A stretch of DNA of 64,000 bases. It comes from Thalassobaculum sp965228445. Its GTDB lineage: Bacteria > Pseudomonadota > Alphaproteobacteria > Thalassobaculales > Thalassobaculaceae. The translations under genes were made by a program, and so were the position numbers. Shown piece after piece: positions 27,143 through 35,792 of the stretch; position 1 is the first letter of the stretch; each line of letters starts with the position of its first letter. The stretch is taken from contig OZ245813.1 in NCBI GenBank assembly GCA_965228445.1, forward strand, positions 3,906,001-3,970,000, in the 5' to 3' direction. Below the pieces are notes generated by a model. It was not told the DNA's origin and made no database searches. It was given only the letters and a program-made list of their open reading frames with translations.

Positions 27143-29023
27143 TCAGAGCTTGCCGCCGGCCCGCAGCTTGCCGCCGGAAGCGCCGCCCTTGCTGTCCTCG
27201 TCGAACAGCGAGGCGAGCTGTTCCATCATCGTGCCGCCGAGCTGCTCGGCGTCGACGATGGTTACCGCGCGGCGGTAATAGCGGGTCACGTCATGGCCGA
27301 TTCCGATGGCCACGAGTTCCACCGGAGAGCGCGACTCGATGTATTTGATGACATCGCGCAGGTGCTTCTCCAGGTAGTTGCCCGGGTTCACCGACAGGGT
27401 GCTGTCATCCACCGGCGCGCCGTCGGAGATCACCATGAGGATGCGGCGCTCCTCCGGCCGGGCGATGATGCGGTTATGCGCCCACATCAGGGCCTCGCCG
27501 TCGATGTTCTCCTTCAGGATGCCCTCGCGCAGCATCAGGCCGAGTGACTTGCGGGCCCGGCGCCACGGGGCGTCGGCCGACTTGTAGATGATGTGCCGCA
27601 GGTCGTTCAGACGGCCCGGTCCCTGGGGCTTGCCCGACGAGATCCAGCGCTCGCGCGCCGATCCGCCCTTCCAGGCGCGGGTGGTGAAGCCGAGGATCTC
27701 GACCTTCACGCCGCAGCGCTCCAGCGTGCGGGCCAGGATGTCGGCGGCGATCGCCGCGATGGTGATCGGCCGGCCGCGCATGGAGCCGGAATTGTCGATC
27801 AGAAGGGTGACGACCGTATCCCGGAAGTCCGTGTCCTTCTCCATCTTGTAGGACAGCGGATAGAGCGGGGCGGTGACCACGCGGGACAGGCGGCCGGCAT
27901 CCAGCACGCCCTCGTCCAAGTCGAAGTCCCAGGACCGGTTCTGCTGGGCCATCAGGCGGCGCTGCAGGCGGTTCGCCAGCTTGCCGATCACGCCCTGCAG
28001 GTGGCTGAGCTGCTGGTCCAGCAGCGCGCGCAGGCGGGTCAGCTCGTCGGCGTCGCACAGGGTGTCGGCCTGCACCACCTCGTCATACTCGGTGGTGTAG
28101 GCGCGATAGGCCTGATCCTGCCAGTTGCGGCCGTCCATGTTCGGATGCATGGGCGAGCCCGGATTGGCCGGTTCCTCGTCGCCGGAGCCCGGCTCGAGGT
28201 CCATCTCCTCGGCATCCTCGCCTTCCGCGCTCTCGTCGCCGGCCTGCATGTCCGAGGGGATGGTTTCGCTCTCGGTGCCGTCCTCGGTGGTGCCGCGGGT
28301 ACCGCCGTCGCTGGTCTCGTCGACGTCGCCGCCCTCGTCCTCGCCCTCGGCCTCGCTCGGATCATCATCGGCCACGCCCTCGTCGCCGACATCCAGGTCG
28401 AGATCGGTGATGAGCTGGCGGGCCAGTTTGGCGAAGGCGCCCTGGTCCTCGACATGCTTGACCAGTTCGGTGAGGTCGGCGCCTGCCTTGGACTGCACCC
28501 AGGGCCGCCACAGGTCGATCACCCGCTGTGCGCATTCCGGCGGCGCCTCGCCCGTCATCGACTCCCGCGCCATCAGGCGCATGACATCGACCAGGGAGAC
28601 GTCGTCCTTCTCGGCCCGGTCCAGGCCCTTGCGCTGGAAGTTGTCGTCGAGCATGGCGGACAGGTTGTGCGCCACCCCGTCCATCCGCCGTGCGCCGATC
28701 GCCTCCACCCGCGCCTGCTCCATCGCCTCGAAGATCTCGCGCGCGGCCTGGCCCTGGGGGGCGTAGCGGGCGTGGACATCGTCGTTGTGATGCTTCAGGC
28801 GCAGGGCCATGGAATCGGCCTCGCCGCGCAGACGGGCCAGCGCGGCCGGATCCATGTCCTTGGGCGGCGAGGGCAGGCGGGCACGGCTGCCCGCCGCCGT
28901 CGCGTGTTCGGCGCCGTAGGTGACTTCGAGCTCGATCTCGCCGGACATCGCCCGCAGGCAGGCCGCGGTGGACCGCTTGAAGTCCTCGAACGCCGGATCG
29001 TCGGGCGCGCGGTTGCTCCTCAT
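27143..29023 (-). CDS. cobT: Aerobic cobaltochelatase subunit CobT
   Basis: This 626-residue subunit of the CobNST complex inserts cobalt into hydrogenobyrinate diamide in aerobic B12 synthesis. The middle is a long acidic linker (about residues 215-290, rich in D, E and G). The C-terminal von Willebrand A domain has a MIDAS motif, DNSGSMRGRP. The N-terminal helical region matches CobT (AAREIFEAMEQARVEAIGARRM, LSAMLDDNFQRKGLDRAE). GAGGAAATCC precedes the ATG. It follows cobS by 20 bases. The catalytic subunit gene cobN is not in the window. Confidence 0.93.
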   Translation of the reverse strand: MRSNRAPDDPAFEDFKRSTAACLRAMSGEIELEVTYGAEHATAAGSRARLPSPPKDMDPAALARLRGEADSMALRLKHHNDDVHARYAPQGQAAREIFEAMEQARVEAIGARRMDGVAHNLSAMLDDNFQRKGLDRAEKDDVSLVDVMRLMARESMTGEAPPECAQRVIDLWRPWVQSKAGADLTELVKHVEDQGAFAKLARQLITDLDLDVGDEGVADDDPSEAEGEDEGGDVDETSDGGTRGTTEDGTESETIPSDMQAGDESAEGEDAEEMDLEPGSGDEEPANPGSPMHPNMDGRNWQDQAYRAYTTEYDEVVQADTLCDADELTRLRALLDQQLSHLQGVIGKLANRLQRRLMAQQNRSWDFDLDEGVLDAGRLSRVVTAPLYPLSYKMEKDTDFRDTVVTLLIDNSGSMRGRPITIAAIAADILARTLERCGVKVEILGFTTRAWKGGSARERWISSGKPQGPGRLNDLRHIIYKSADAPWRRARKSLGLMLREGILKENIDGEALMWAHNRIIARPEERRILMVISDGAPVDDSTLSVNPGNYLEKHLRDVIKYIESRSPVELVAIGIGHDVTRYYRRAVTIVDAEQLGGTMMEQLASLFDEDSKGGASGGKLRAGGKL

Positions 29024-29043
29024 GGATTTCCTCGCTGGCTGCC

Positions 29044-30048
29044 TTACTCGGCGGCCTTGATGCCGAGCTCGGTGATCTCGTCACCGAAGCAGCGCTGGTA
29101 GTATTCCGCCACGATCGTCCGCTCGACCTCGTCGCACTTGTTGAGGAAGGTCAGGCGGAAGGCGAGGTTGACGTCGCCGCCGAAGATGTCGGCGTTCTCG
29201 GCCCAGGTGATCACCGTCCGCGGCGACATGACCGTGGAGATGTCGCCGGCGATGAAGCCGGCGCGGGTCAGGTCGGCGCAGGCCACCATCTTGGAGATCG
29301 TCTGCTTGCCCTCGTCGTTGGCGTAGGTCGGGCTCTTGGCGAGCACGATGTTCACCTCGGCGTCGTGCGGCAGGTAGTTCAGGGTGGTGACGATGTTCCA
29401 GCGGTCCATCTGGCCCTGGTTGATCTGCTGGGTGCCGTGATAGAGGCCCGTGGTGTCGCCCAGGCCGACCGTGTTGGCGGTCGAGAACAGACGGAAATAC
29501 GGGTTCGGCGTGATCACCTTGTTGGTGTCCAGCAGGGTCAGACGGCCGTCGACCTCCAGGATGCGCTGGATGACGAACATCACGTCGGCGCGGCCGGCGT
29601 CGTACTCGTCGAACACCAGGGCGACCGGGTTCTGCAGCGCCCAGGGCAGGATGCCCTCGCGGAATTCGGTCACCTGCTTGCCGTCGCGCAGGACGATGGC
29701 GTCCTTGCCGATCAGGTCGATACGGCTGACATGGCTGTCCAGGTTGACGCGGATGCAGGGCCAGTTGAGGCGCGCCGCCACCTGCTCGATATGGGTCGAC
29801 TTGCCGGTGCCGTGGTAGCCCTGGATCATGACGCGGCGGTTGCGCGCGAAGCCGGCGAGAATGGCCAGCGTGGTGTCATGGTCGAACAGGTAGGAGTCGT
29901 CCTTCGCCGGGACGTACTCGCTCGGCTCGCTGAAGGCCGGAAGGTCGAGGTCGATATCGAGGCCGAACACCTCACGCGCCGACACCGTGATGTCCGGCTG
30001 GAGGAGCGGGTGGGCGGGCTTACGCTCGATGACGCTGTCGTTCGTCAT
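29044..30048 (-). CDS. cobS: Aerobic cobaltochelatase subunit CobS
   Basis: This 334-residue AAA+ ATPase has a Walker A motif GYHGTGKSTHIEQVA, Walker B-like VALVFDEYDAGRADVMF and sensor-like FRLFSTANTVGLGDTTGLYHG. It matches CobS along its length, including the N-terminal PDITVSAREVFGLDIDLDLP. CobS and CobT form the chaperone-like ring that powers CobN. It is cotranscribed with cobT downstream, and a J-domain gene precedes it by about 70 bases. Confidence 0.95.
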   Translation of the reverse strand: MTNDSVIERKPAHPLLQPDITVSAREVFGLDIDLDLPAFSEPSEYVPAKDDSYLFDHDTTLAILAGFARNRRVMIQGYHGTGKSTHIEQVAARLNWPCIRVNLDSHVSRIDLIGKDAIVLRDGKQVTEFREGILPWALQNPVALVFDEYDAGRADVMFVIQRILEVDGRLTLLDTNKVITPNPYFRLFSTANTVGLGDTTGLYHGTQQINQGQMDRWNIVTTLNYLPHDAEVNIVLAKSPTYANDEGKQTISKMVACADLTRAGFIAGDISTVMSPRTVITWAENADIFGGDVNLAFRLTFLNKCDEVERTIVAEYYQRCFGDEITELGIKAAE

Positions 30049-30118
30049 GGACGAGATCCTGTCTCTCGGGAGTGGGGAGCCGATGCTCCACAGAAGGGAT
30101 ACCGTAGCTCTATGAGCC

Positions 30119-30682
30119 TTAACTTAGAAACCGACGCAAAGTCGTATAGGCCTCGTTGATACTTTTCAACCGTTCCTCGGCCGCCTTGTCGCCGCCATTG
30201 GCGTCGGGATGGTGTTTTTTGACCAGTTCCTTGTACCGGGCCTTGAGCCGCTCCAGGGTGAAGGGCGGCTCCAGTCCGAGAACGGCGGCTGCCTTGCCTT
30301 CGGCGGTGTCGGCCGGCTGCCGTCGGCGGGTCTCCCCGGCCTCCTCGTCGTCGTCCATGAAGCCGAAGGGGTCGTTGACCCGGCGGCGCGGCCCCTGGCC
30401 CGGCTTCATGGTGCCGAACGGCCAGGACGGGCGGTTCCAGGTCGTGGAGCGGCGGATGTCCTCCTCGACCTCGTTGTCGCTCATGCCGTCGTAGTAGTTC
30501 CAGGCCTTGTTGTACTCGCGGACATGGTCGAGGCAGAACCAGTAGTAGTCGTTCAGCCGGTTGCGGGCCTTGGGCGCACGATGGGTTCCCTCCTCGCCGC
30601 AGCCAGGATAGTCGCAGGCCCGCACCGCCGGTTTGCGCGGTGCGAAATCCTCCAGGAAAGAGTCTGGATTTGCCTTCGCCAT
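30119..30682 (-). CDS. J-domain protein with N-terminal Cys motif
   Basis: This protein of about 187 residues has a C-terminal J domain (LERLKARYKELVKKHHPDANGG, with the essential HPD; about residues 125-187) and an N-terminal region with CDYPGCGEEG...YWFCLDHV, a possible small metal-binding motif. J proteins stimulate Hsp70 ATPase. It lies just upstream of cobS-cobT on the same strand, an arrangement I recall from other Alphaproteobacteria. The start is uncertain: ATGs at 30682, 30694 and 30703 are close together, and 30682 is chosen because conserved sequence begins there. bolA is divergent from it. Confidence 0.82.
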   Translation of the reverse strand: MAKANPDSFLEDFAPRKPAVRACDYPGCGEEGTHRAPKARNRLNDYYWFCLDHVREYNKAWNYYDGMSDNEVEEDIRRSTTWNRPSWPFGTMKPGQGPRRRVNDPFGFMDDDEEAGETRRRQPADTAEGKAAAVLGLEPPFTLERLKARYKELVKKHHPDANGGDKAAEERLKSINEAYTTLRRFLS

Positions 30683-30760
30683 CGGTATGCCCATCTGCTC
30701 CATAGGCGTGTAACAAGACCGGATCTCCGACCCTAGCGCGCCCGAAAGGAAAGTCCATAC

Positions 30761-31030
30761 ATGACCATCGCCGAAACCATGCGTGACAAACTGCAAAACG
30801 CCTTTGCGCCGACCGCCCTGGAGATTGTCGACGAATCCCATCTCCACGCCGGTCATATGGGTGCCCGACCGGAAGGGGAAACCCATTTCCGGGTCACGAT
30901 CGTGTCCGCCGCCTTCGCCGGCGCCGGCCGGGTGCAGCGGCACCGGATGGTTCACGAGATCGTGGCGGCGGAACTGCGCGACCGGGTGCACGCCCTCGCC
31001 CTGACGCTGCGCGCGCCCGATGAGGTATGA
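30761..31030 (+). CDS. bolA: BolA-family protein
   Basis: This 89-residue cytoplasmic protein has the BolA fold pattern: an N-terminal helix (MRDKLQNAFAPTALEIVDES), H in SHLHAGH, then THFRVTIVSAAFAGAGRVQRHRMVHEIV. The histidine in the QRHRMV segment is a conserved ligand position for shared iron-sulfur clusters with monothiol glutaredoxins. AAGGAAAG precedes the ATG. No glutaredoxin gene is adjacent. It is divergent from the J-domain gene with about 80 bases between. Confidence 0.9.
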   Translation: MTIAETMRDKLQNAFAPTALEIVDESHLHAGHMGARPEGETHFRVTIVSAAFAGAGRVQRHRMVHEIVAAELRDRVHALALTLRAPDEV

Positions 31031-31133
31031 AGAACAACCGAAAATAGCTTAGAAAGAAAAAGAACGTTTAATGGTTGCGCAACACATGGAGCCATGCCAT
31101 TGCTATATTGCACTTAGAAATTGCATGCAATTT

Positions 31134-31541
31134 ATGCGTTCCACGAGCGTAGAGTTCGATTTGTCATCCGAGAGCGACAAGACCTCGATCCTGGAAAGCC
31201 GGAACGTGACGGTCGGCAACAAGCGGACCAGCATGCGCCTCGAGCCGCAGATGTGGGAATCGCTCGAGAAGATCGCCCGGACCGAAGGGGTTACGATCAA
31301 CAGCCTGTGCACGCAGATCGATCTGCGGCGCGGCGCTGTCGGTCTGACCTCGGCGACCCGGGTGTTCATCATCAGCTATTACCGCCATCTGGTGCGCCAG
31401 CACGAGATCGAGCGCGGACTGAACGGCCCAGGCCTCGTGCCGCGGATCACCGGGCTGAAGGGCGCCTCGCTCGCCCGTTGGGTGCTGGAAACCGTGGTCC
31501 CGGCCAACGAGCTCGGCAGGGAGCGGCGGCAGCGCGGCTGA
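31134..31541 (+). CDS. Ribbon-helix-helix domain protein
   Basis: The core TSMRLEPQMWESLEKIARTEGVTINSLCTQID...SATRVFIISYYRH matches the alphaproteobacterial RHH_4 family (PF13467-like) of small putative DNA-binding proteins. The start is not settled. In-frame starts exist at 31071, 31086, 31125 and 31134, and a GTG near 31206 directly before VGNKRTSMRLEP has GGAAAG upstream and would give a protein of about 111 residues, closer to family length. The upstream 100 bases are AT-rich and probably contain the promoter. The C-terminus has an arginine-rich tail. No target is known. Confidence 0.7.
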   Translation: MRSTSVEFDLSSESDKTSILESRNVTVGNKRTSMRLEPQMWESLEKIARTEGVTINSLCTQIDLRRGAVGLTSATRVFIISYYRHLVRQHEIERGLNGPGLVPRITGLKGASLARWVLETVVPANELGRERRQRG

Positions 31542-31577
31542 CGTCGTCCGGGCGCCCGCGATCAGATCGTCCGGATG

Positions 31578-32051
31578 TCAGTTCGTCGCCGCATGCCGCT
31601 CGATCGCCGCGGCGAGCTGGTCGCGCTCCTCGCACTCGGCGGCGGGGCAGAGTTCGGTGATCCGCTCCAGCAGATCGCGCGCAAGCTGCGGTTCGCCCGT
31701 CTGCAGATACAGCTCGCCCAGATACTCCATCGCCTTCAGATGCTCGGGATCCAGCCGCAGGGCGTTGAAGTAATACGTCTGTGCCTCCTCGAACTTGCCG
31801 AGCTTGCGGGTGGCGAAGCCGAGATAGTTCCAGGCGTCCGGGTTCTTCGGGTTGCGCTTCAGCGCCGCGTGGAGCAGCGGCTCGGCCTCGGCGAACTCCT
31901 CCGCCCAGACCAGGGCGATGGCCCGCTCCAGCTCCGGATCCTCCATGGCGGTCGGCTGGTCGGTCGGCTGCGGCGCCATGGCGGAGATCGGGGCCGGGAG
32001 CGTCAGGGCGAGCAGGGCGACCATCGCGGCCGGCAGGAGAGGTGAACGCAT
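31578..32051 (-). CDS. Periplasmic TPR protein
   Basis: This 157-residue protein has a signal peptide (MRSPLLPAAMVALLALTLPAPISA) and about three tetratricopeptide repeats: AEPLLHAALKRNPKNPDAWN, EEAQTYYFNALRLDPEHLKA and LARDLLERITELCPAAECEE. TPRs mediate protein-protein contacts. No partner is evident. The gene lies just after the glutathione peroxidase gene on the same strand (40-base gap) and may share its transcript. Confidence 0.82.
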   Translation of the reverse strand: MRSPLLPAAMVALLALTLPAPISAMAPQPTDQPTAMEDPELERAIALVWAEEFAEAEPLLHAALKRNPKNPDAWNYLGFATRKLGKFEEAQTYYFNALRLDPEHLKAMEYLGELYLQTGEPQLARDLLERITELCPAAECEERDQLAAAIERHAATN

Positions 32052-32091
32052 CGTCGGACCTGTTGCTGTGAGCGCTGGGGGAGCGGCCGGG

Positions 32092-32682
32092 TTAGTGCGG
32101 CAGCGCCTGTTCGATCGTCGCGATGGCGCTCGGGTCGGTCGGCGACACCCGGGTCGGGATCGCCGTCACGAACCGGCCGTCCGGACCGATCAGGTATTTG
32201 TGGAAGTTCCAGCCCGGCACCTTGTCGGCGCCGCCGGCCTCCGCTGCCCAGCGGTAGAACGGATGGGCCTGCGCGCCGACCACCACCTGCTTCTCGGTCA
32301 TCGGGAAATCGACCGCGAAATTGGTCTCGCAGAACGCCTTGATCTCCGCCTCGGTGCCGGGTTCCTGGCCGCCGAAATCGTTGGACGGCACGCCGAGCAC
32401 CACCAGACCCCGGTCGCGATAGGTCTCCCACACGCTCTGCAGGGCATCGTACTGCTTGGTGAAGCCGCAGCGCGAGGCGGTGTTCACCACCAGCACGGCC
32501 TTGCCGGCGAAGTCGCCCAGGGACATCGGCTCGCCGTCGATCGAGGTGAAGCTGAACTGGTGGGCCGGCCCGGTGCCGGCGGGTTGGGGCGTGGCGGCCC
32601 GGGCAGTGGTGTCGTCTCCCATCAAAGCGGCTCCCGTCAGCATGGCCAGCGCCGCGAGGGCGCGCGTCAGAGGTCTAAGCAT
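32092..32682 (-). CDS. Glutathione peroxidase, exported
   Basis: This 196-residue peroxidase has a likely signal peptide (residues 1-29). The catalytic cysteine is C72 in LVVNTASRCGFTKQYDALQ. Also present are LGVPSNDFGGQEPG with the catalytic Gln and GWNFHKYLIG with the catalytic Trp. Cys replaces selenocysteine, so thioredoxin-type reduction of peroxides is likely. The signal peptide suggests a periplasmic location, unusual for the family. Its start overlaps the end of the sulfite-oxidase-like gene by 8 bases. Confidence 0.9.
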   Translation of the reverse strand: MLRPLTRALAALAMLTGAALMGDDTTARAATPQPAGTGPAHQFSFTSIDGEPMSLGDFAGKAVLVVNTASRCGFTKQYDALQSVWETYRDRGLVVLGVPSNDFGGQEPGTEAEIKAFCETNFAVDFPMTEKQVVVGAQAHPFYRWAAEAGGADKVPGWNFHKYLIGPDGRFVTAIPTRVSPTDPSAIATIEQALPH

Positions 32683-33331
32683 AGCGCTGCTCCTTCCATG
32701 GGTCGCCCAGCATGTGATAGCCGCGGGACTCCCAGAACCCCTTTACGTCGTGCTCGACGAAGCGGATCGAGCGGATCCACTTCGCACTCTTCCAGAAATA
32801 CAGCGCCGGCACGACCAGGCGGACCGGTCCGCCATGCTCGCGGGTCAGCGGCGCGCCGTTCCAGTGGGTGGCGATCAGACTGTCCGGCTCGTGCAGGTAG
32901 TCGACCGGCAGGTTGGTGGTGTAGCCGTCATAGGACTTGATCAGCACGAATTTCGCCTCGTCGCGCGGCCGAACCTCGGCGATCAGATCGCTTGTCGCCA
33001 CCCCGGCGAAGGTGTCGCCGAGCCGGGACCAGGAGGTGACGCAATGGATGTCGGCCGTGCGCTCGCTGCGCGGGATCAGCGACAGCTCGCGATAGTCGAA
33101 GGTGGTCGGCACGTCCACCAGCCCCTCCACCCGCAGCGTCCAGTCCTTGGCCGGGATGTTCGGGTGGGTGCCGAGATCCAGCACCGGCCAGTCGCGCACC
33201 AGGTGCTGGCCGCGCGGCAGCCGGCCCGACGGCGCGTCGGGCTTGCCGAACTGCCTGTTCTCCCGCGCCCAGCGCTCCTTCTCGGAGACCAGTCGGGCGC
33301 GTTTGGCGGCGATGCGGGCGTCGTTGGTCAT
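32675..33331 (-). CDS. Sulfite oxidase-like molybdopterin protein
   Basis: This 218-residue protein is built from the oxidoreductase molybdopterin-binding domain. The molybdenum-ligating cysteine is C97 in ADIHCVTSWSRLGDTF. Further family motifs are GPVRLVVPALYFWKSAKWI and GFWESRGYHMLGDPW. There is no twin-arginine signal, so it is probably cytoplasmic and unlike periplasmic MsrP. The ATG at 33331 is preferred over 33430 because the protein family starts near this point. It overlaps the peroxidase gene, implying coupling. The substrate is unknown. Confidence 0.88.
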   Translation of the reverse strand: MTNDARIAAKRARLVSEKERWARENRQFGKPDAPSGRLPRGQHLVRDWPVLDLGTHPNIPAKDWTLRVEGLVDVPTTFDYRELSLIPRSERTADIHCVTSWSRLGDTFAGVATSDLIAEVRPRDEAKFVLIKSYDGYTTNLPVDYLHEPDSLIATHWNGAPLTREHGGPVRLVVPALYFWKSAKWIRSIRFVEHDVKGFWESRGYHMLGDPWKEQRYA

Positions 33332-33409
33332 AGCGGAGAATATACGCCGTCGCAGGGAAGGCGGCACCGGGCGCAAACGCATTTGTGATCCGCAGAAGCG
33401 ACAACACCG

Positions 33410-33446
33410 AACGCAAACGGCCCGCCTCACGGGGGAGACGGGCCGT
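33410..33446 (-). terminator. Terminator after phbB
   Basis: ACGGCCCG (33417-33424) pairs with CGGGCCGT (33439-33446) around a 14-base loop. On the minus strand it is followed by TTTGCGTTC. It starts 25 bases after the phbB stop codon. Confidence 0.6.
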
Positions 33447-33470
33447 CCGAACAGTCGCGCCGACGGGCGC

Positions 33471-34193
<723 letters not shown>

Positions 34194-34373
34194 TCTCGTC
34201 CCTCCCTGTCCTGTCCTGTTCCGATCCGTGCGGCCTTCACAGCCGCTTAGGGTTTGTTGTGCGCCGTGTGTCGTGCGCTGACGGCCGCACCCCGTCCGTC
34301 AACGCCGGTGTCCGATCATGGTTGCACGGCGGGGCGGTTCCGTCCCGCCCGCCGTGCAGATCCTTCAGTTCGG

Positions 34374-35552
34374 TCAGTCGCGCTCCACGCACATCGCGAC
34401 GCCCATGCCGCCGCCGATGCACAGGGTGGCGAGGCCCTTCTTGGCGTCGCGCTTCTGCATCTCGTGCAGCAGGGTGACCAGCACCCGGGCGCCGGACGCG
34501 CCGATCGGGTGGCCCAGCGCAATGGCGCCGCCGTTCACGTTGACCTTGGCGGTGTCCCAGGCGAGGCCCTTGTTCACCGCGCAGGCCTGGGCGGCGAAGG
34601 CCTCGTTCGCCTCGATCAGGTCCAGGTCCTCCTTGGCCCAGCCGGCCTTCTCCAGGGCGCGCTGGCTCGCCGGGATCGGGCCGGTGCCCATGATCGCCGG
34701 ATCGACGCCGGCGGTGGCCCAGGACACGATGCGGGCGAGCGGGGTCACGCCGCGCTTCGACGCGTTGGCCGCCGACATCAGCACCAGGGCGGCGGCGCCG
34801 TCATTGATGCCCGAGGCGTTTCCGGCGGTCACCGTGCCGCCGTCGCGGATGAAGGCCGGGCGCAGCTTGGCGAGCGTCTCGGCGGTGGTGTCCGGCTTCG
34901 GATGCTCGTCGGTATCGACCACCGTCTCGCCCTTGCGCGACTTGATGGTCACCGGGACGATCTCGTCCTTGAACCGGCCGGCGGCCATGGCGGCGCCCGC
35001 CTTCTGCTGGCTGGCCAGCGCGAAGGCGTCCTGCTCGTCGCGGGTGATCTGGAATTTCTCGGCGACGTTCTCGGCGGTGTTGCCCATGTGGTAGCCGTTG
35101 AAGGCGTCCCACAGGCCGTCCTTGATCATGGTGTCGACCAGGGACAGGTCGCCCATGCGCTGGCCGGCGCGCAGGTACTGGGCGTGCGGCGCCTGGCTCA
35201 TGCTCTCCTGGCCGCCGCAGACCATGACCTCGGCGTCGCCGAGCGCGATCGCCTGGTAGCCGAGTGCCACGGTGCGCAGACCCGAGCCGCAGAGCTGGTT
35301 GATGCCGTAGGCGGTGCGTTCCACCGGGATGCCGGCGCCGATGGCGGCCTGGCGCGCCGGGTTCTGGCCGGTGGCGGCGGTGAGGATCTGGCCCATCACC
35401 ACCTCGTCGACCTCGCCGGCCTCGGTCTTGGCCCGCTCCAGGGCGGCGCGGATGGCGACCTCGCCCAGATAGCTGGCGGCGACGCTGCTCAGGCTTCCGT
35501 TGAATGCGCCGACCGGGGTACGGGCGGCTCCGGCGATCACGACCTCGGTCAT
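34374..35552 (-). CDS. phbA: Acetyl-CoA acetyltransferase (beta-ketothiolase)
   Basis: This 392-residue biosynthetic thiolase condenses two acetyl-CoA. The nucleophile is in NQLCGSGLRTVALGYQAI (Cys near residue 88), the thiolase signature is NVNGGAIALGHPIGASGARV with its active histidine, and the second cysteine is in ATLCIGGGMGVA. It begins TEVVIAGAARTPVGAFNG, standard for the family. AGGAGAGACCC precedes the ATG. The upstream neighbour on the same strand, 240 bases away, is the AT-rich helicase island, so phbA now sits directly downstream of foreign-looking DNA. Confidence 0.95.
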   Translation of the reverse strand: MTEVVIAGAARTPVGAFNGSLSSVAASYLGEVAIRAALERAKTEAGEVDEVVMGQILTAATGQNPARQAAIGAGIPVERTAYGINQLCGSGLRTVALGYQAIALGDAEVMVCGGQESMSQAPHAQYLRAGQRMGDLSLVDTMIKDGLWDAFNGYHMGNTAENVAEKFQITRDEQDAFALASQQKAGAAMAAGRFKDEIVPVTIKSRKGETVVDTDEHPKPDTTAETLAKLRPAFIRDGGTVTAGNASGINDGAAALVLMSAANASKRGVTPLARIVSWATAGVDPAIMGTGPIPASQRALEKAGWAKEDLDLIEANEAFAAQACAVNKGLAWDTAKVNVNGGAIALGHPIGASGARVLVTLLHEMQKRDAKKGLATLCIGGGMGVAMCVERD

Positions 35553-35792
35553 CGGGTCTCTCCTCCTGAATCGTCTCTTACGAGTTCTGCTCTGTCGGAC
35601 ATCATAGTCTCCGACCGTGACGTCTGGAACTGTGCTGTCCGGGACTGCGGCGCGCCCGCGAGCAAAGAGGCCGCGGCGCGGGGAATATCACAGACCGGGC
35701 GTTCGAGCCCGTGCGTTAAACATAGGTGCGGGGGGAAGGTGCCACAACCGGGAGGGGGTGGGGTTGATGTGGATCAAGGGGGGCGACGAACT

